DNA of 64,000 nt from contig CAWIKY010000006.1 of NCBI GenBank assembly GCA_963836905.1, positions 1,364,001 to 1,428,000 on the forward strand. Direction: 5' to 3'. This document shows positions 44,495-53,621 of the stretch, piece by piece (position 1 is the stretch's first letter; each line of letters opens with the position of its first letter). The position numbers and the translations under genes are program-made. Source of the stretch: CAWIKY01 sp963836905 (GTDB taxonomy: Bacteria > Pseudomonadota > Alphaproteobacteria > Caulobacterales > Hyphomonadaceae). Under the pieces are notes generated by a model. That model saw only the letters and a list, made by a program, of their open reading frames with translations, ran no database searches and was not told where the DNA came from.

Positions 44495-45394
44495 TCAGTG
44501 TTTGCGTTCAAGCACGAAATCAACCGACTGCGCCAGAAAGTGGGCGCTATTGCGAAACATTGCGAGATGTTCCTTCGCCTGAGCGGCGAGAAGACGCACG
44601 CGCTCTCGTGCAGGCTCTACGCCCAGCAGTGTCACAAAGTTTGCTTTTCCTGCTCCTGCATCCTTGCCCACGGCCTTGCCGAGGTCGCTCTCGGAGCCTT
44701 CGGCATCCAGCAGATCGTCCGCAATCTGGTAGACCAGTCCGAGGTCATGTAGAAATGCGTTGAGCGCAGCGCGTTCTGGGTCACTCGCCCCGCCGACGAT
44801 ACATGCGCATTCACCAGCGCAGGATATCAACGCGCCGGTTTTGAGCCGCTGCATCCGGGTAATCGCGTTGAGATCCTTGCCCGACCCGTCGGGCAGCATG
44901 TCGATCATTTGACCTGCTACCATGCCTCGCGCGCCTGAGGCTCTCGCCACCCGCTCGATCAGCCGACATCGAATTGTTGCATCCCGGTGGGTTTCCGGAT
45001 CCGCAAGGATTTCAAAGGCGAGCGTCAGCAAGGCATCGCCTGCCAGAACTGCAGTCGCTTCATCGAAGGCCACATGCACGGTTGGTTGGCCGCGGCGTGT
45101 GTCGTCGTCGTCCATGCAAGGAAGATCATCGTGAATAAGGCTGTAGGTATGGATGCATTCGATCGCACAGGCGATTCGCATCAGGCTCTTCTCGGGTGCG
45201 GAAAACAGAGCGCCGCATTCTATGACGAAGAAGGGTCGTATGCGCTTGCCTGTAGCCAGCGCCGCATGCCGCATCGCGCGCATCAGTTGCACTTCCGGAC
45301 CGTTCGCGGGCGCGATAAGCCTATCCAGAGCAACGGTAACCTGATCGGCGATTTCCGCCAGTCTCTGCTCGAAGGACCGCTCCGGCGCTGTCAT
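44495..45394 (-). CDS. ispA: Short-chain polyprenyl diphosphate synthase (farnesyl diphosphate synthase)
   Basis: 299 residues, all-helical prenyl transferase. First Asp-rich motif DDLPCMDDDDTRRG near 92 and second DLGLVYQIADDLLD near 230; GKRIRPFFVIECG carries the substrate-binding Lys/Arg. The chain-length-determining region before the first motif (IECIHTYSLI) with bulky residues fits a C15 product, though geranylgeranyl cannot be ruled out. Its start overlaps the xseB stop by 4 nt. Confidence 0.94.
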   Translation of the reverse strand: MTAPERSFEQRLAEIADQVTVALDRLIAPANGPEVQLMRAMRHAALATGKRIRPFFVIECGALFSAPEKSLMRIACAIECIHTYSLIHDDLPCMDDDDTRRGQPTVHVAFDEATAVLAGDALLTLAFEILADPETHRDATIRCRLIERVARASGARGMVAGQMIDMLPDGSGKDLNAITRMQRLKTGALISCAGECACIVGGASDPERAALNAFLHDLGLVYQIADDLLDAEGSESDLGKAVGKDAGAGKANFVTLLGVEPARERVRLLAAQAKEHLAMFRNSAHFLAQSVDFVLERKH

Positions 45395-45636
45395 GTCTCG
45401 CTATCGAAAGGTTCAGTCCCCGGCTTGCCGTCGGCTCCGAGGACGATTTGCTCCACTTTCAATTGGGCTGCTGCGAGGCGGGCTTCGCAATGACGCTTGA
45501 GAGCCGCCCCCCGCTCATAGATTGCGATAGACTGTTCCAGCTCGACATCGCCGCGCTCCAGCTGCTCGACGATCCCTTCCAGCTCCGTCAAAGCGGCTTC
45601 GAACGTCATATCTGCAACAGGCGTGTCTTTGGTCAT
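45391..45636 (-). CDS. xseB: Exodeoxyribonuclease VII small subunit
   Basis: 81 residues. The XseB signature FEAALTELEGIVEQLERGDVELEQSIAIYERGAALKRHCEARLAAAQ is complete; it forms helical dimers on the large subunit XseA. XseA is not in this window. First gene of xseB-ispA-dxs; the ATG overlaps nothing upstream, so a promoter should lie in the 78-nt spacer before it. Confidence 0.94.
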   Translation of the reverse strand: MTKDTPVADMTFEAALTELEGIVEQLERGDVELEQSIAIYERGAALKRHCEARLAAAQLKVEQIVLGADGKPGTEPFDSET

Positions 45637-45714
45637 GCTGGGTCCTCTACAATCTTCTTACGGACGGCCAGCGTGGATGACAACGGAGCATGAGCCATAG
45701 ACGGGTTTTTGCTT

Positions 45715-46401
45715 CTAGAAGCCGACTTTACGATAAACCCTGTACGACCAGTACTTGTCGCCGCCATCGTAAACACATCGCCAGCCCAGTTTGCGCAAAC
45801 GCGGTCTCAGCATTCGGTTGAACCACCCGTGGGCGGCAAGAAATATCTTTCCAGCCTCAGCCGCCTCGTCGAGTTGCTGCGCCGCAAGCGTGGCTCTCTT
45901 CCCCGCGGCATCGACACCTTCGCCGTCAAGCGCGTGACCGCGAAGCCAGGCAGCGCGGGCCAGGATGTTCCATGTCTTGGGCAGAAATCGCACGCCCTCA
46001 ATTACGGGAGGTGGAAGATTCGCCTCGACATAGACAGGATCAGTTTCAATCTCCGCCCATGGAGCCACCTTTGTCGCCGTCTCGATGGCGCGGGCGCGGG
46101 TTGATGAGAGAACCCTCACACTGTCCAGCGCCAGCCTGCAAAGTTCCTCGGGCGGTTCCTGGCCGGGGGCAAGACTCCCGATTTCGTAACGTGCCCACCA
46201 GTCCTTGTATTCGCGCCAGCCGATCTTTGGCCCCGCACGGCGGTCGAGCGCAGGGCGCCCGTGACGGGCCACGATAATCGGCCCTGGTCCCAGGTCCTCC
46301 GCAACCTCGGTGACCAGGTCAGGGGATGTTTCTGTTATTTTCAAAGTCAGTGTTTCCCGAAACCCGCTACCCGTCCAGACTGTTAGCGGCGGGGCGGACA
46401 T
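45715..46401 (-). CDS. Histidine phosphatase superfamily protein
   Basis: 228 residues of the phosphoglycerate-mutase-like fold. The catalytic VARHGRP places the phospho-accepting His at 47. A second active-site block SVRVLSSTRARAIETA and the second His in FLAAHGWFNRML follow, the latter a late family position. The first 40 residues include no signal peptide. Substrate unknown. Downstream of the FemAB-like gene, with a 50-nt gap, same strand. Confidence 0.87.
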   Translation of the reverse strand: MSAPPLTVWTGSGFRETLTLKITETSPDLVTEVAEDLGPGPIIVARHGRPALDRRAGPKIGWREYKDWWARYEIGSLAPGQEPPEELCRLALDSVRVLSSTRARAIETATKVAPWAEIETDPVYVEANLPPPVIEGVRFLPKTWNILARAAWLRGHALDGEGVDAAGKRATLAAQQLDEAAEAGKIFLAAHGWFNRMLRPRLRKLGWRCVYDGGDKYWSYRVYRKVGF

Positions 46402-46451
46402 GCATCAAGCACAGCATCACTCTTAATGCATATGTGACGTTATCGGGGACG

Positions 46452-47618
46452 CTAATCGTCCTGCGATGCCGCAGGCTCTTCGGGCTCTCGCAGCGAAAGC
46501 TGACCGGCTGCAGCCAGCATACCCTTCACCCTGCCCGGCAACCCCGTCTCAACGGACCGGATCACGCGATAGCGACGGCGCATCTTCAGGGCAGTACTCG
46601 CCAGTTTTGCGTTAGGACAGTTTTCGAGCTTGCTCCAGATAAGACTGTTCGTACGGTCAAGACCTCTCTGGGCCTCGCTGGACCAGACCGTACCTTCCCA
46701 GACCGGGATCTGGTAATTGGCGTAGTATTTCTTGTAGTGCCCCGCAGAGACACCGAGGTCATATTTCGTCAGCCCGTATCCTGCTGCCTGCCGGATAATC
46801 TCTTCCTGAATGAGATACCCGGGCGAATAGGAACTGAATTCATCATCATAAGCGGGAATCCATCCATGCAGGGTGTGGATACCTATGGCATTCAGTTCCG
46901 CTGCAATCAGGCGTCCCTCATGACGTAGTGTATGGAGAATTGCCCGTGCACCGGTTTCTTGTCGCCGGGCGAGCAAAAGCCGCATCATCTTTTGCGACCA
47001 GTCCGGGCCCAGCACATCATGGCGGCCCGTCTGCACATATTGAGCCCGCTTCCAGGAAATGAGCTGCTCGAACGCCGCTTCGTCCTGATCGTCCCATGTA
47101 AATGTCAGCCTGCCGATCTCGCGTTCGATCTTGCGCGTGACGCGGCGCATCTTCTTTGCATGGCGGGAGTGGTTTGCCGTCTGCCAAGCATTGTAGGCGT
47201 CTATGCCTTCGCTGGTGTCGACAATGAACGCTCCGTCACGGTTCCGCGTAAACCTGTCGAATGTGCCCGACGGGTCGTGGATGCCGGTAAAATGCGCAAC
47301 TGTAAGACCGGCCTTGCTCAAGACGTCCGGGAGATCAGGTGTCAACCCTATCCGCATGATCGGCCCGTGATAGTCCGAGAACGGTTCGCCAACCGGGTAC
47401 ATCCGTTTCCCGCTTTTCTGGAAGGGCCAGATCATCGCCGGGCCAGTCTCATCCTCGCAGAAGAGCACATGCACGCCGCCACGTGCCTCCTGAACGATAC
47501 GCGTGAAGTCCGGATCGAAAAACGGACTGAAATAGCGTGCGTCCGCATTCCGCAGCGCATGCCAATGCTCGATATGTCGATCAGTCAGTTCATCGGCACA
47601 AATGATATTGCAGCGCAT
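46452..47618 (-). CDS. FemAB/BioF2-like GNAT-fold acyltransferase
   Basis: 388 residues, a tandem GNAT (FemAB/CelD-like) protein. In such families the C-terminal GNAT unit moves acyl or aminoacyl groups to an envelope or polysaccharide acceptor. Visible marks: HSRHAKKMRRVTRKIEREIG, a basic helix between the domains, FEQLISWKRAQYVQTGRHDVLG (a common BioF2 stretch), and AELNAIGIHTLHGWIPAYDDEFSSYSPGYLIQEEIIRQA, the usual C-terminal core. Acceptor unknown. Not linked to the signal peptidase upstream by overlap (64-nt spacer). Confidence 0.82.
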   Translation of the reverse strand: MRCNIICADELTDRHIEHWHALRNADARYFSPFFDPDFTRIVQEARGGVHVLFCEDETGPAMIWPFQKSGKRMYPVGEPFSDYHGPIMRIGLTPDLPDVLSKAGLTVAHFTGIHDPSGTFDRFTRNRDGAFIVDTSEGIDAYNAWQTANHSRHAKKMRRVTRKIEREIGRLTFTWDDQDEAAFEQLISWKRAQYVQTGRHDVLGPDWSQKMMRLLLARRQETGARAILHTLRHEGRLIAAELNAIGIHTLHGWIPAYDDEFSSYSPGYLIQEEIIRQAAGYGLTKYDLGVSAGHYKKYYANYQIPVWEGTVWSSEAQRGLDRTNSLIWSKLENCPNAKLASTALKMRRRYRVIRSVETGLPGRVKGMLAAAGQLSLREPEEPAASQDD

Positions 47619-47682
47619 ACAAAGCCTCGGAATGCCTGCAGACTGGCTACAGGCAAAAGGCTAACAGGCCGGTAAGTACGGA

Positions 47683-48540
47683 CTACAAACTGCTCCAAAC
47701 ACGCCCCTTTGGACAGCCGACCTTGTAGCGGGTACACCGGTTGAGTGTGAACAGCACCGTCTCTGCGCGTCCGATCACATTCGAGACCGGGACGAAGCCG
47801 ACACTCGGCTCCTGACCGGCCGGTTTTGGGCATCCGGCCTCGCGAACGACCCCATCACTTCCAGCAGGGCAATGACCGGTGAGGTCCCGCGAGTCGACCG
47901 AATTGTCCCGATTATCGCCCATGAAAAAGAGATACCCCTCCGGTACGACAAACTTTCCGGTCGTATCGAGCGATCCGTTCGCCCTGTGATGATTAATCAG
48001 ATAGGTGTTACCCGCCGGATCGGTCTCTTCGAATTCCTCAGCCACATAGAACTCACCATCGCCGTATGACCTGCGATACGGCTGGTAGCTGGTGCGGCGG
48101 ATGAAACGCGTTGGTAAAGCCTTGCCGTCGATATAAAGAACGCCATTCAGCATCTGGATCTCGTCGCCAGGCAATCCGACCAGCCGCTTGATCATGACCC
48201 TGTCGATATGTGGATGGCGAAAGACGATGACGTCTCCGCGCTTTGGCTCAGAGGCAAAGATGCGCCCGTCTCCGAACGGGAGGAAACGCCCTAACCCCCA
48301 CGGTACCGAATTGGTGGAGTAACCGTAAGTGAACTTCGATACTGCCACGCGGTCACCGACTTGCAGATTTGGCACCATGCTTTCACTCGGAATCGAGCGA
48401 AGTTCATAGGCGACCATCGTAAAAATGAAAAACACCGGAATGAAAACGAGAAGTGTCGATCCGAGTTCGACGATTTCACGCCAGACACGGGCCAGAATGG
48501 TTGGCGAAGCCGCCTGATCGTCTTTTACGGTTTCGCTCAT
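47683..48540 (-). CDS. lepB: Signal peptidase I
   Basis: Cleaves signal peptides of exported proteins at the periplasmic face of the inner membrane. 285 residues from the ATG at 48540; the frame upstream to 48597 is not supported. One membrane anchor at about 27-48. The nucleophile is Ser54 in IPSESMVP; the general base Lys is in MIKRLVGLPGDEI; GYLFFMGDNRDNSVDSRD is box E. The long Cys-containing insert between boxes D and E (CPAGSDGVVREAGCP) could hold a disulfide. Confidence 0.95.
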   Translation of the reverse strand: MSETVKDDQAASPTILARVWREIVELGSTLLVFIPVFFIFTMVAYELRSIPSESMVPNLQVGDRVAVSKFTYGYSTNSVPWGLGRFLPFGDGRIFASEPKRGDVIVFRHPHIDRVMIKRLVGLPGDEIQMLNGVLYIDGKALPTRFIRRTSYQPYRRSYGDGEFYVAEEFEETDPAGNTYLINHHRANGSLDTTGKFVVPEGYLFFMGDNRDNSVDSRDLTGHCPAGSDGVVREAGCPKPAGQEPSVGFVPVSNVIGRAETVLFTLNRCTRYKVGCPKGRVWSSL

Positions 48541-48655
48541 CGGGTCTCGCTTATCCACATCCTGTAGGCGGCAAAAAAGGAATGACGCGCCAGGCACCGC
48601 TCCGAATGCACGCGGTCTATACCTTCACCCTTGCACAGAACAATAGACTGGCCGC

Positions 48656-49790
48656 TTAATTCCGGTCCATGTCCGACTGCGAAAGCTGGTACCGGTCGAC
48701 ACCTTCGTTATCGCGCTTGCGGTCAACCCGGCCCCTAGACATCAGATAATTGAGATGCGCGAGCGTTTCCCCGGTTGCGAGCGACAACACATCGGGTCCG
48801 ATCTTGCGGACGAAGAGAGCACCGAAACAATCGATTGCCCGCAGCGGCGAGGTCAATCGCTTCTCGAGCCGCTTCAGTGATGTGTGATGTCCGGCGATCA
48901 GAACTCTTCAATCGCGCACGAACGCCCACGAATGGGAGATTGTGAGCAGGCAGGACGAGCACATCCTTCGGCAAGGCGTCGGCTAGACGTTCGCAACTCG
49001 CCAGCCAGTCGCCAAGTGGATCGGCATCAGGTTCCGTAGGGAAAACCGAAACATTTGAGGATATTCGCGGCAGAACCTGATCTCCGGAAATGAACAGATT
49101 CTTGTCGGCGTTGAAGAGACAGACATGCTCGGGCGAGTGTCCATTGCCGATCATCACCTTCCAGTCGGACCCGTCGATAGCGACAGAATCGCCAGCTTCA
49201 AGCCGCTGATAGCTGTCGGGAAATCTCGATACTGCACGTCCAAACCCGCCAAAACGCTTGCGGTAGCTTTCAAGCGCCGTCTCATCCCATCCGGCAGCCT
49301 TGAAGAAACTGATCCCGGCATCCGGCGCCTCACGGCCGGTATCGGCCAGCAACACCCGGCAGGTGAGGTATTCCAGACGGCTCATGACCAGCGGGCACTG
49401 GAACTTTCGCGTGATCCAGCCGGCAAGTCCTGAATGATCAGGGTGCATGTGCGTGCAGATAACCCGCTTTACCGGCCTTCCATCAAGGACGGTCTCGAAG
49501 ACAGACCGCCAGTGCGTACGTGTCTCCTCCGTCGCCAGGCCTGTATCGACAATCGTCCAGCCCTCCCCGTCTCGCAGAAGCCAGAGGTTTATCCATTCCA
49601 GCGCAAACGGAAGCGGCATGCGGACCCAGAAGACGCCATCTGCTACCTCGAGCACAGATCCCGGCTCCGGTGCTTCTGGAAACGGGTAGTCGAGACGCGG
49701 CTTGCGCGACGATGTGTCGGGTAGCCCGTCCATGACCTGCCGCACTCTGGGTGAAGCGGACGAAGCCTTGAAAGTCTGCAAGGCTGTCAC
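48656..49790 (-). CDS. MBL-fold metallo-hydrolase, frameshifted in this sequence
   Basis: Metallo-beta-lactamase-fold hydrolase, 377 residues after repair. The di-metal motif THMHPDHSG lies near 112; further ligands are in GNGHSPEHVCLF and ISGDQVLP. Upstream of about 48905 the frame is correct; downstream of it the family C-terminus (VLIAGHHTSLKRLEKRLTSPLRAI...GETLAHLNYLMSRGRV) sits in the next frame and ends at 48656. One extra base near 48904-48907 explains the break. Without it the frame reads on into shadow sequence to 48735. The winged-helix-like C-terminal domain is typical of the LACTB2/Rv2300-type hydrolases. It overlaps the acyl-CoA dehydrogenase by 4 nt. Confidence 0.88.
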
Positions 49791-51580
49791 GCCGCGTCGA
49801 ACATCGAGATATTCTCTTCGCCGAGGCTCTCGCCGCTCTGGATCACCGAACGCGCCCGCCCGGATGCCACACTCAAGATCGTTTCGGCATAAAAGGCACT
49901 CAGCGCAGCCGTTGCATCTGAATGGCGGCGATTGCCGTCGCGAACCTCGCCAATGGTAGATTTCAGAAGGTAATGCCCACCAATGACATCGCCTGCCAGA
50001 GCCAGATAAGGGGTGGCCGAGGCCAGAGCCGCATCGCGATCGGTCTTCAGCGTCTCGTTCATCCAGTCGGTGGCGGACTGAAGCGCATCCGTACCGGTTT
50101 TCAGGTTGGCGGCGATGGTTCGGACCCGGCCGTCATTGCTGCCTTCGCAGTCTTCAAGACCGGCGCGAATTTCCTCGATCATGTCAGTCATCGCCAGACC
50201 ATCGCCGAGTTGGAGTTTGCGGCCAACCAGATCTGCTGCCTGAATTCCGTTCGTACCTTCATAAATGGGCGCAATCCGGGAGTCGCGATAAAGCTGGGCC
50301 GCCAAGGTTTCGTTCATGTAGCCCATGCCGCCATGGATTTGCACGCCAAGGCTTGCCATCTCCGCGCCCATGTCCGTGCTCCAGGCCTTGGCAATAGGCG
50401 TGAGCAACTCTTCGCGAAGTTTTGCCTTTGCCCGTACGCTTTCGTCGGTTCCCCGGCGTGCGAGGTCAGATGCCATGGCACAAGCGTAACAGATGGACCG
50501 TCCCGCCATGACCTTGCTTCGCATGGTCATCAGATTGCGGCGAACATCGCTATGGTGGAGGATCGGTGCAGAGCCCTCCTCTTTCCACGTCTTTGCCTTG
50601 CCCTGCTTGCGCTCACGGGCGTACTCCAGTGCCGCTTGGTAGGCTGCATCGCCAACGGCAACGCCCTGCACGCCGACATTCAGGCGCGCCGAGTTCATCA
50701 TCGTGAACATACAGGCAAGGCCCCGGTTCTCCTCACCGATCAACCAGCCTCTTGCGCCGCCATTGCCGCCAAATTCCATCACGCACGTCGGAGACGCATG
50801 GATGCCGATCTTCAATTCGAGCCCGATACACCGAAGGTCGTTTGCCTCGCCAGGGTTCCCGTCCGCATCCGGAATGAACTTCGGCACGATGAAGAGCGAG
50901 ATGCCACGAGACCCTTCGGGCGCGCCCGGGGTGCGTGCCAGAACCAGATGAATGATGTTTTCGGCGCAGTCATGGTCGCCCCAGGTGATGTAGATCTTCT
51001 GACCGTTGATCAGATAGCTCCCGTCATCCTGAGCTTCTGCTTTCGTCTTCAGCGCGCCCACATCCGACCCTGCCTGCGGTTCGGTCAGGTTCATCGTTCC
51101 GGACCATTTTCCGGACATGATCTTTTCAAGATAGATATCGCGCTGCTCGTCCGTTCCATGAGCGATCAACGCTTCCACGGCTCCAAGCGACAACATCGGG
51201 CAGAGACCGAAGCTCATGTTCGCAGCCTGCATCATCTCCATGACCGCGAGTGCAACAGCCGAGGGTAGGCCCTGGCCACCCGAGCTTTCCGGAAAACCAA
51301 GACCGAGCCAGCCGCCTTCTGCATAGGTCTGATAAGCCTCTGGAAAGCCGTTCGGCGTTTTGACGCCGGACTCAGTGAGGCGGGCGCCTTGCTTGTCTCC
51401 GGACTGATTGAGCGGCGCGAGTGTCTCGGCAGCCAACTTGCCAGCTTCTTCGAGAATTGGGTCGATAATATCGAGGTCGAAGGCCTCCAGACCCGGAAGA
51501 CCCTCCAAGCCGGCGATGCCTGCCGCATGCAGCAGCGAGGTTCTGATATCGTCGATCGGCGGGCGGTAGGTCATGGTCAT
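49787..51580 (-). CDS. Acyl-CoA dehydrogenase, DmdC-like long type
   Basis: 597 residues, longer than the usual 380-400 because of an N-terminal extension and a C-terminal extra helical domain, as in 3-methylmercaptopropionyl-CoA dehydrogenase-like proteins. FAD/substrate motifs: MNLTEPQAGSDVGALKTKA, IYITWGDHD, and GGMGYMNETLAAQLYRDSRIAPIYEGTNGIQAADLVGRKL holding the catalytic Glu. It abstracts hydrogens alpha,beta to the thioester and passes electrons to ETF. First gene of a two-gene unit with the MBL hydrolase. Confidence 0.93.
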   Translation of the reverse strand: MTMTYRPPIDDIRTSLLHAAGIAGLEGLPGLEAFDLDIIDPILEEAGKLAAETLAPLNQSGDKQGARLTESGVKTPNGFPEAYQTYAEGGWLGLGFPESSGGQGLPSAVALAVMEMMQAANMSFGLCPMLSLGAVEALIAHGTDEQRDIYLEKIMSGKWSGTMNLTEPQAGSDVGALKTKAEAQDDGSYLINGQKIYITWGDHDCAENIIHLVLARTPGAPEGSRGISLFIVPKFIPDADGNPGEANDLRCIGLELKIGIHASPTCVMEFGGNGGARGWLIGEENRGLACMFTMMNSARLNVGVQGVAVGDAAYQAALEYARERKQGKAKTWKEEGSAPILHHSDVRRNLMTMRSKVMAGRSICYACAMASDLARRGTDESVRAKAKLREELLTPIAKAWSTDMGAEMASLGVQIHGGMGYMNETLAAQLYRDSRIAPIYEGTNGIQAADLVGRKLQLGDGLAMTDMIEEIRAGLEDCEGSNDGRVRTIAANLKTGTDALQSATDWMNETLKTDRDAALASATPYLALAGDVIGGHYLLKSTIGEVRDGNRRHSDATAALSAFYAETILSVASGRARSVIQSGESLGEENISMFDAA

Positions 51581-51692
51581 CGTTCCGTCTTGTCGTAAAA
51601 TTGATCCGGAATGTCGGATTTAATCTTCGAAAATATGGCGCATTGGTCCCGCCACGCTAGATATAGATGTAGCACCCCAAAGGAGATAGCAA

Positions 51693-52331
51693 ATGCGCAA
51701 CGTTTTCCACACTCTGGCAGCCGCCGCAGCCTTCAGCATGACGGCATGCGTCGCGATGGCCGCCGAACAGGATTTCTCTGAGGCCAATTCAGGTGTTTAC
51801 GAGCTCGATAAAGGCCACGCCTCGCTGATATGGCGCGTTTCTCACAGCGGTCTCTCAATGTACACGGCGCGCTTCACCGATTTTGACGCCACCATTCAGT
51901 TCGACGCCAAGAACCCGACGAAATCGACTGTGACGGCCACCATCAATCCGATGTCGGTCCAGACCGATCATCCAAGCACCGGTGACGACGATAGCTGGAA
52001 CAACAAGCTCGCAACGAATGCCAATCTGTTCAACGCTGAGGAGTTTCCCCAGATTACCTTCAAATCCACGAAGGTCGAAAAAACAGACGAGTTCACTGGC
52101 AAGATCACCGGAGATCTGACGTTTCTCGGCGTGACCAAACCGGTCACCCTTGATGCTACCTTTAATGGGACCGGCAACTCATCATTCTACGGAACGCGCG
52201 ACCAGATCGGCTTTTCCGCAACAACAACGCTGACCCGATCTGACTTCGGCCTCGATACTTATCTTCCGAATATCGGTGATGAAGTCGAAATCATCCTCGA
52301 AGTCGAATTTATCGAGCCGGAATCAGAGTAG
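51693..52331 (+). CDS. YceI family periplasmic protein
   Basis: 212 residues with signal peptide 1-23 (ending AMAA). The single YceI lipocalin-like domain (YELDKGHASLIWRVSHSGLSMYTARFTDFDATIQFD, PQITFKSTKVEKTDEFTGKITGDLTFLGVTKPVTLDATFNG) binds an isoprenoid quinone-type chain by family structure. Preceded by AAAGGAG. A second YceI domain is fused to a cytochrome b561 in the next gene, so the pair probably works together in the envelope. Confidence 0.95.
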   Translation: MRNVFHTLAAAAAFSMTACVAMAAEQDFSEANSGVYELDKGHASLIWRVSHSGLSMYTARFTDFDATIQFDAKNPTKSTVTATINPMSVQTDHPSTGDDDSWNNKLATNANLFNAEEFPQITFKSTKVEKTDEFTGKITGDLTFLGVTKPVTLDATFNGTGNSSFYGTRDQIGFSATTTLTRSDFGLDTYLPNIGDEVEIILEVEFIEPESE

Positions 52332-52340
52332 ACACCTGCG

Positions 52341-52369
52341 CCGGTTCCGGCCGATAAAGCCGGAACCGG
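52341..52369. terminator. Perfect stem-loop between yceI and the b561-YceI gene
   Basis: ccggttccggc at 52341-52351 pairs perfectly over 11 bp with gccggaaccgg at 52359-52369 across a 7-nt loop. Very stable. No run of T follows on either strand, so it is either a weak or factor-dependent terminator, or an mRNA-stabilising/attenuating hairpin between the two genes. Confidence 0.5.
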
Positions 52370-52391
52370 ATATTCTGCCGAGGGGGTTGGC

Positions 52392-53621
52392 ATGGTCGAT
52401 CATGCAGTCGGATCAGACGTGATGCCCTCGCGCAGATATACCGGCGTTGCGATGCTGCTCCATTGGGTCATCGCGATCCTGCTCGTCGGGAATATTTTTC
52501 TCGGCTGGAACATGCATAATGCCGAAGGCCGCCCGATAGAGTGGCTTTGGCAACTCCACAAGTCCTTCGGGATCACTGTTCTCTTTCTGACGATCGCCCG
52601 GATCATCTGGCGGCTGATGAACCCGCCACCGCCGCTTCCGGATGATATGAAGCCGCTGGAAAAGCGCGCATCCCATGCCGTTCACCTTGGCTTTTATGCC
52701 GTCATGCTGGCCATCCCACTTTCTGGTTGGGCGCTCGTTTCCGCCTCTCCATTCGGCGTGCCGACCGTGCTTTTCGGGATCGTGTCCTGGCCGCATCTGC
52801 CGTACTTGCCAGAGCTTTCCCTGCAAACGCGCGAAGCGGTGTTCGGGCCGCTCTACCAGTTTCACTCAAAGCTGGCCTGGCTCACATTTGGCCTGTTGGC
52901 GCTACATGTGATTGGAGCTCTCAAGCATCAATTCGCTGGAGAAGAAGGCGTTCTGAAGCGGATGATACCGGTCGCACTCGGACCAACCCGAAAGGCGGTG
53001 CCTTCACGCGGGCTGGGTGCCATGATTGCACTGGTGGTGCTCGCCTTTCTCGCCGTGGCTGCGGCGCCACTTCTTGCTGATCTCAGGCAGAACGGTGCCA
53101 CAACCACGCTCGCGTCGTCCGGAAACTGGACCGTCGTCCCGGACCAATCGGAAATCCGTTTTTCCGGGACCCATGATGGCAGCGCATTTTCCGGCGTGTT
53201 CGAAGACTGGACAGCAGACATCACTTTCGATCCAGACAGGCTGGATGAAGCGAAAGCTGTGGTCAGTATTGCAACATCGTCTGCCCGGACCGGCAAGAAG
53301 CTCTATGATGACAGTCTGGTCGCATCAGAATGGTTCGCCGTCCGGACGTTCCCGGAGGCGAACGTCGTCGTCAATGATTTCCGTATGGACGGAGAAGCCT
53401 ACACCGCCACTGCCACGATCTCGATCAAGGACACCTCGGTCTCGGTGCCCTTGTCGTTCACGGTAGAGATCAGCGGTGATGAGGCACTGATGTCAGGTAC
53501 ATCGGTAGTGTCTCGGACACCCTTGGACCTCGGGCAGGAGAGTGATCCGTCCGCCGATTGGGTCAGCGAAAACGTCGATGTGAACGTGACCCTGGTCGCG
53601 GTTCGCGCAGATGGCCGATAG
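52392..53621 (+). CDS. Cytochrome b561 fused to a YceI domain
   Basis: 409 residues. The N-terminal 200 form a four-helix di-haem cytochrome b561: RYTGVAMLLHWVIAILLVGNIFLGW, QLHKSFGITVLFLTIARIIWRL, HAVHLGFYAVMLAIPLSGWALV and FHSKLAWLTFGLLALHVIGALKHQF each carry candidate haem His. A fifth membrane segment at about 210-232 then leads to a periplasmic YceI domain (VVPDQSEIRFSGTHDGSAFSGVFEDWTADITFD to the end). It may exchange electrons between the quinone pool and a lipid-like ligand held by YceI; that is inference. The end overlaps the Sua5 gene by 11 nt. Confidence 0.93.
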   Translation: MVDHAVGSDVMPSRRYTGVAMLLHWVIAILLVGNIFLGWNMHNAEGRPIEWLWQLHKSFGITVLFLTIARIIWRLMNPPPPLPDDMKPLEKRASHAVHLGFYAVMLAIPLSGWALVSASPFGVPTVLFGIVSWPHLPYLPELSLQTREAVFGPLYQFHSKLAWLTFGLLALHVIGALKHQFAGEEGVLKRMIPVALGPTRKAVPSRGLGAMIALVVLAFLAVAAAPLLADLRQNGATTTLASSGNWTVVPDQSEIRFSGTHDGSAFSGVFEDWTADITFDPDRLDEAKAVVSIATSSARTGKKLYDDSLVASEWFAVRTFPEANVVVNDFRMDGEAYTATATISIKDTSVSVPLSFTVEISGDEALMSGTSVVSRTPLDLGQESDPSADWVSENVDVNVTLVAVRADGR

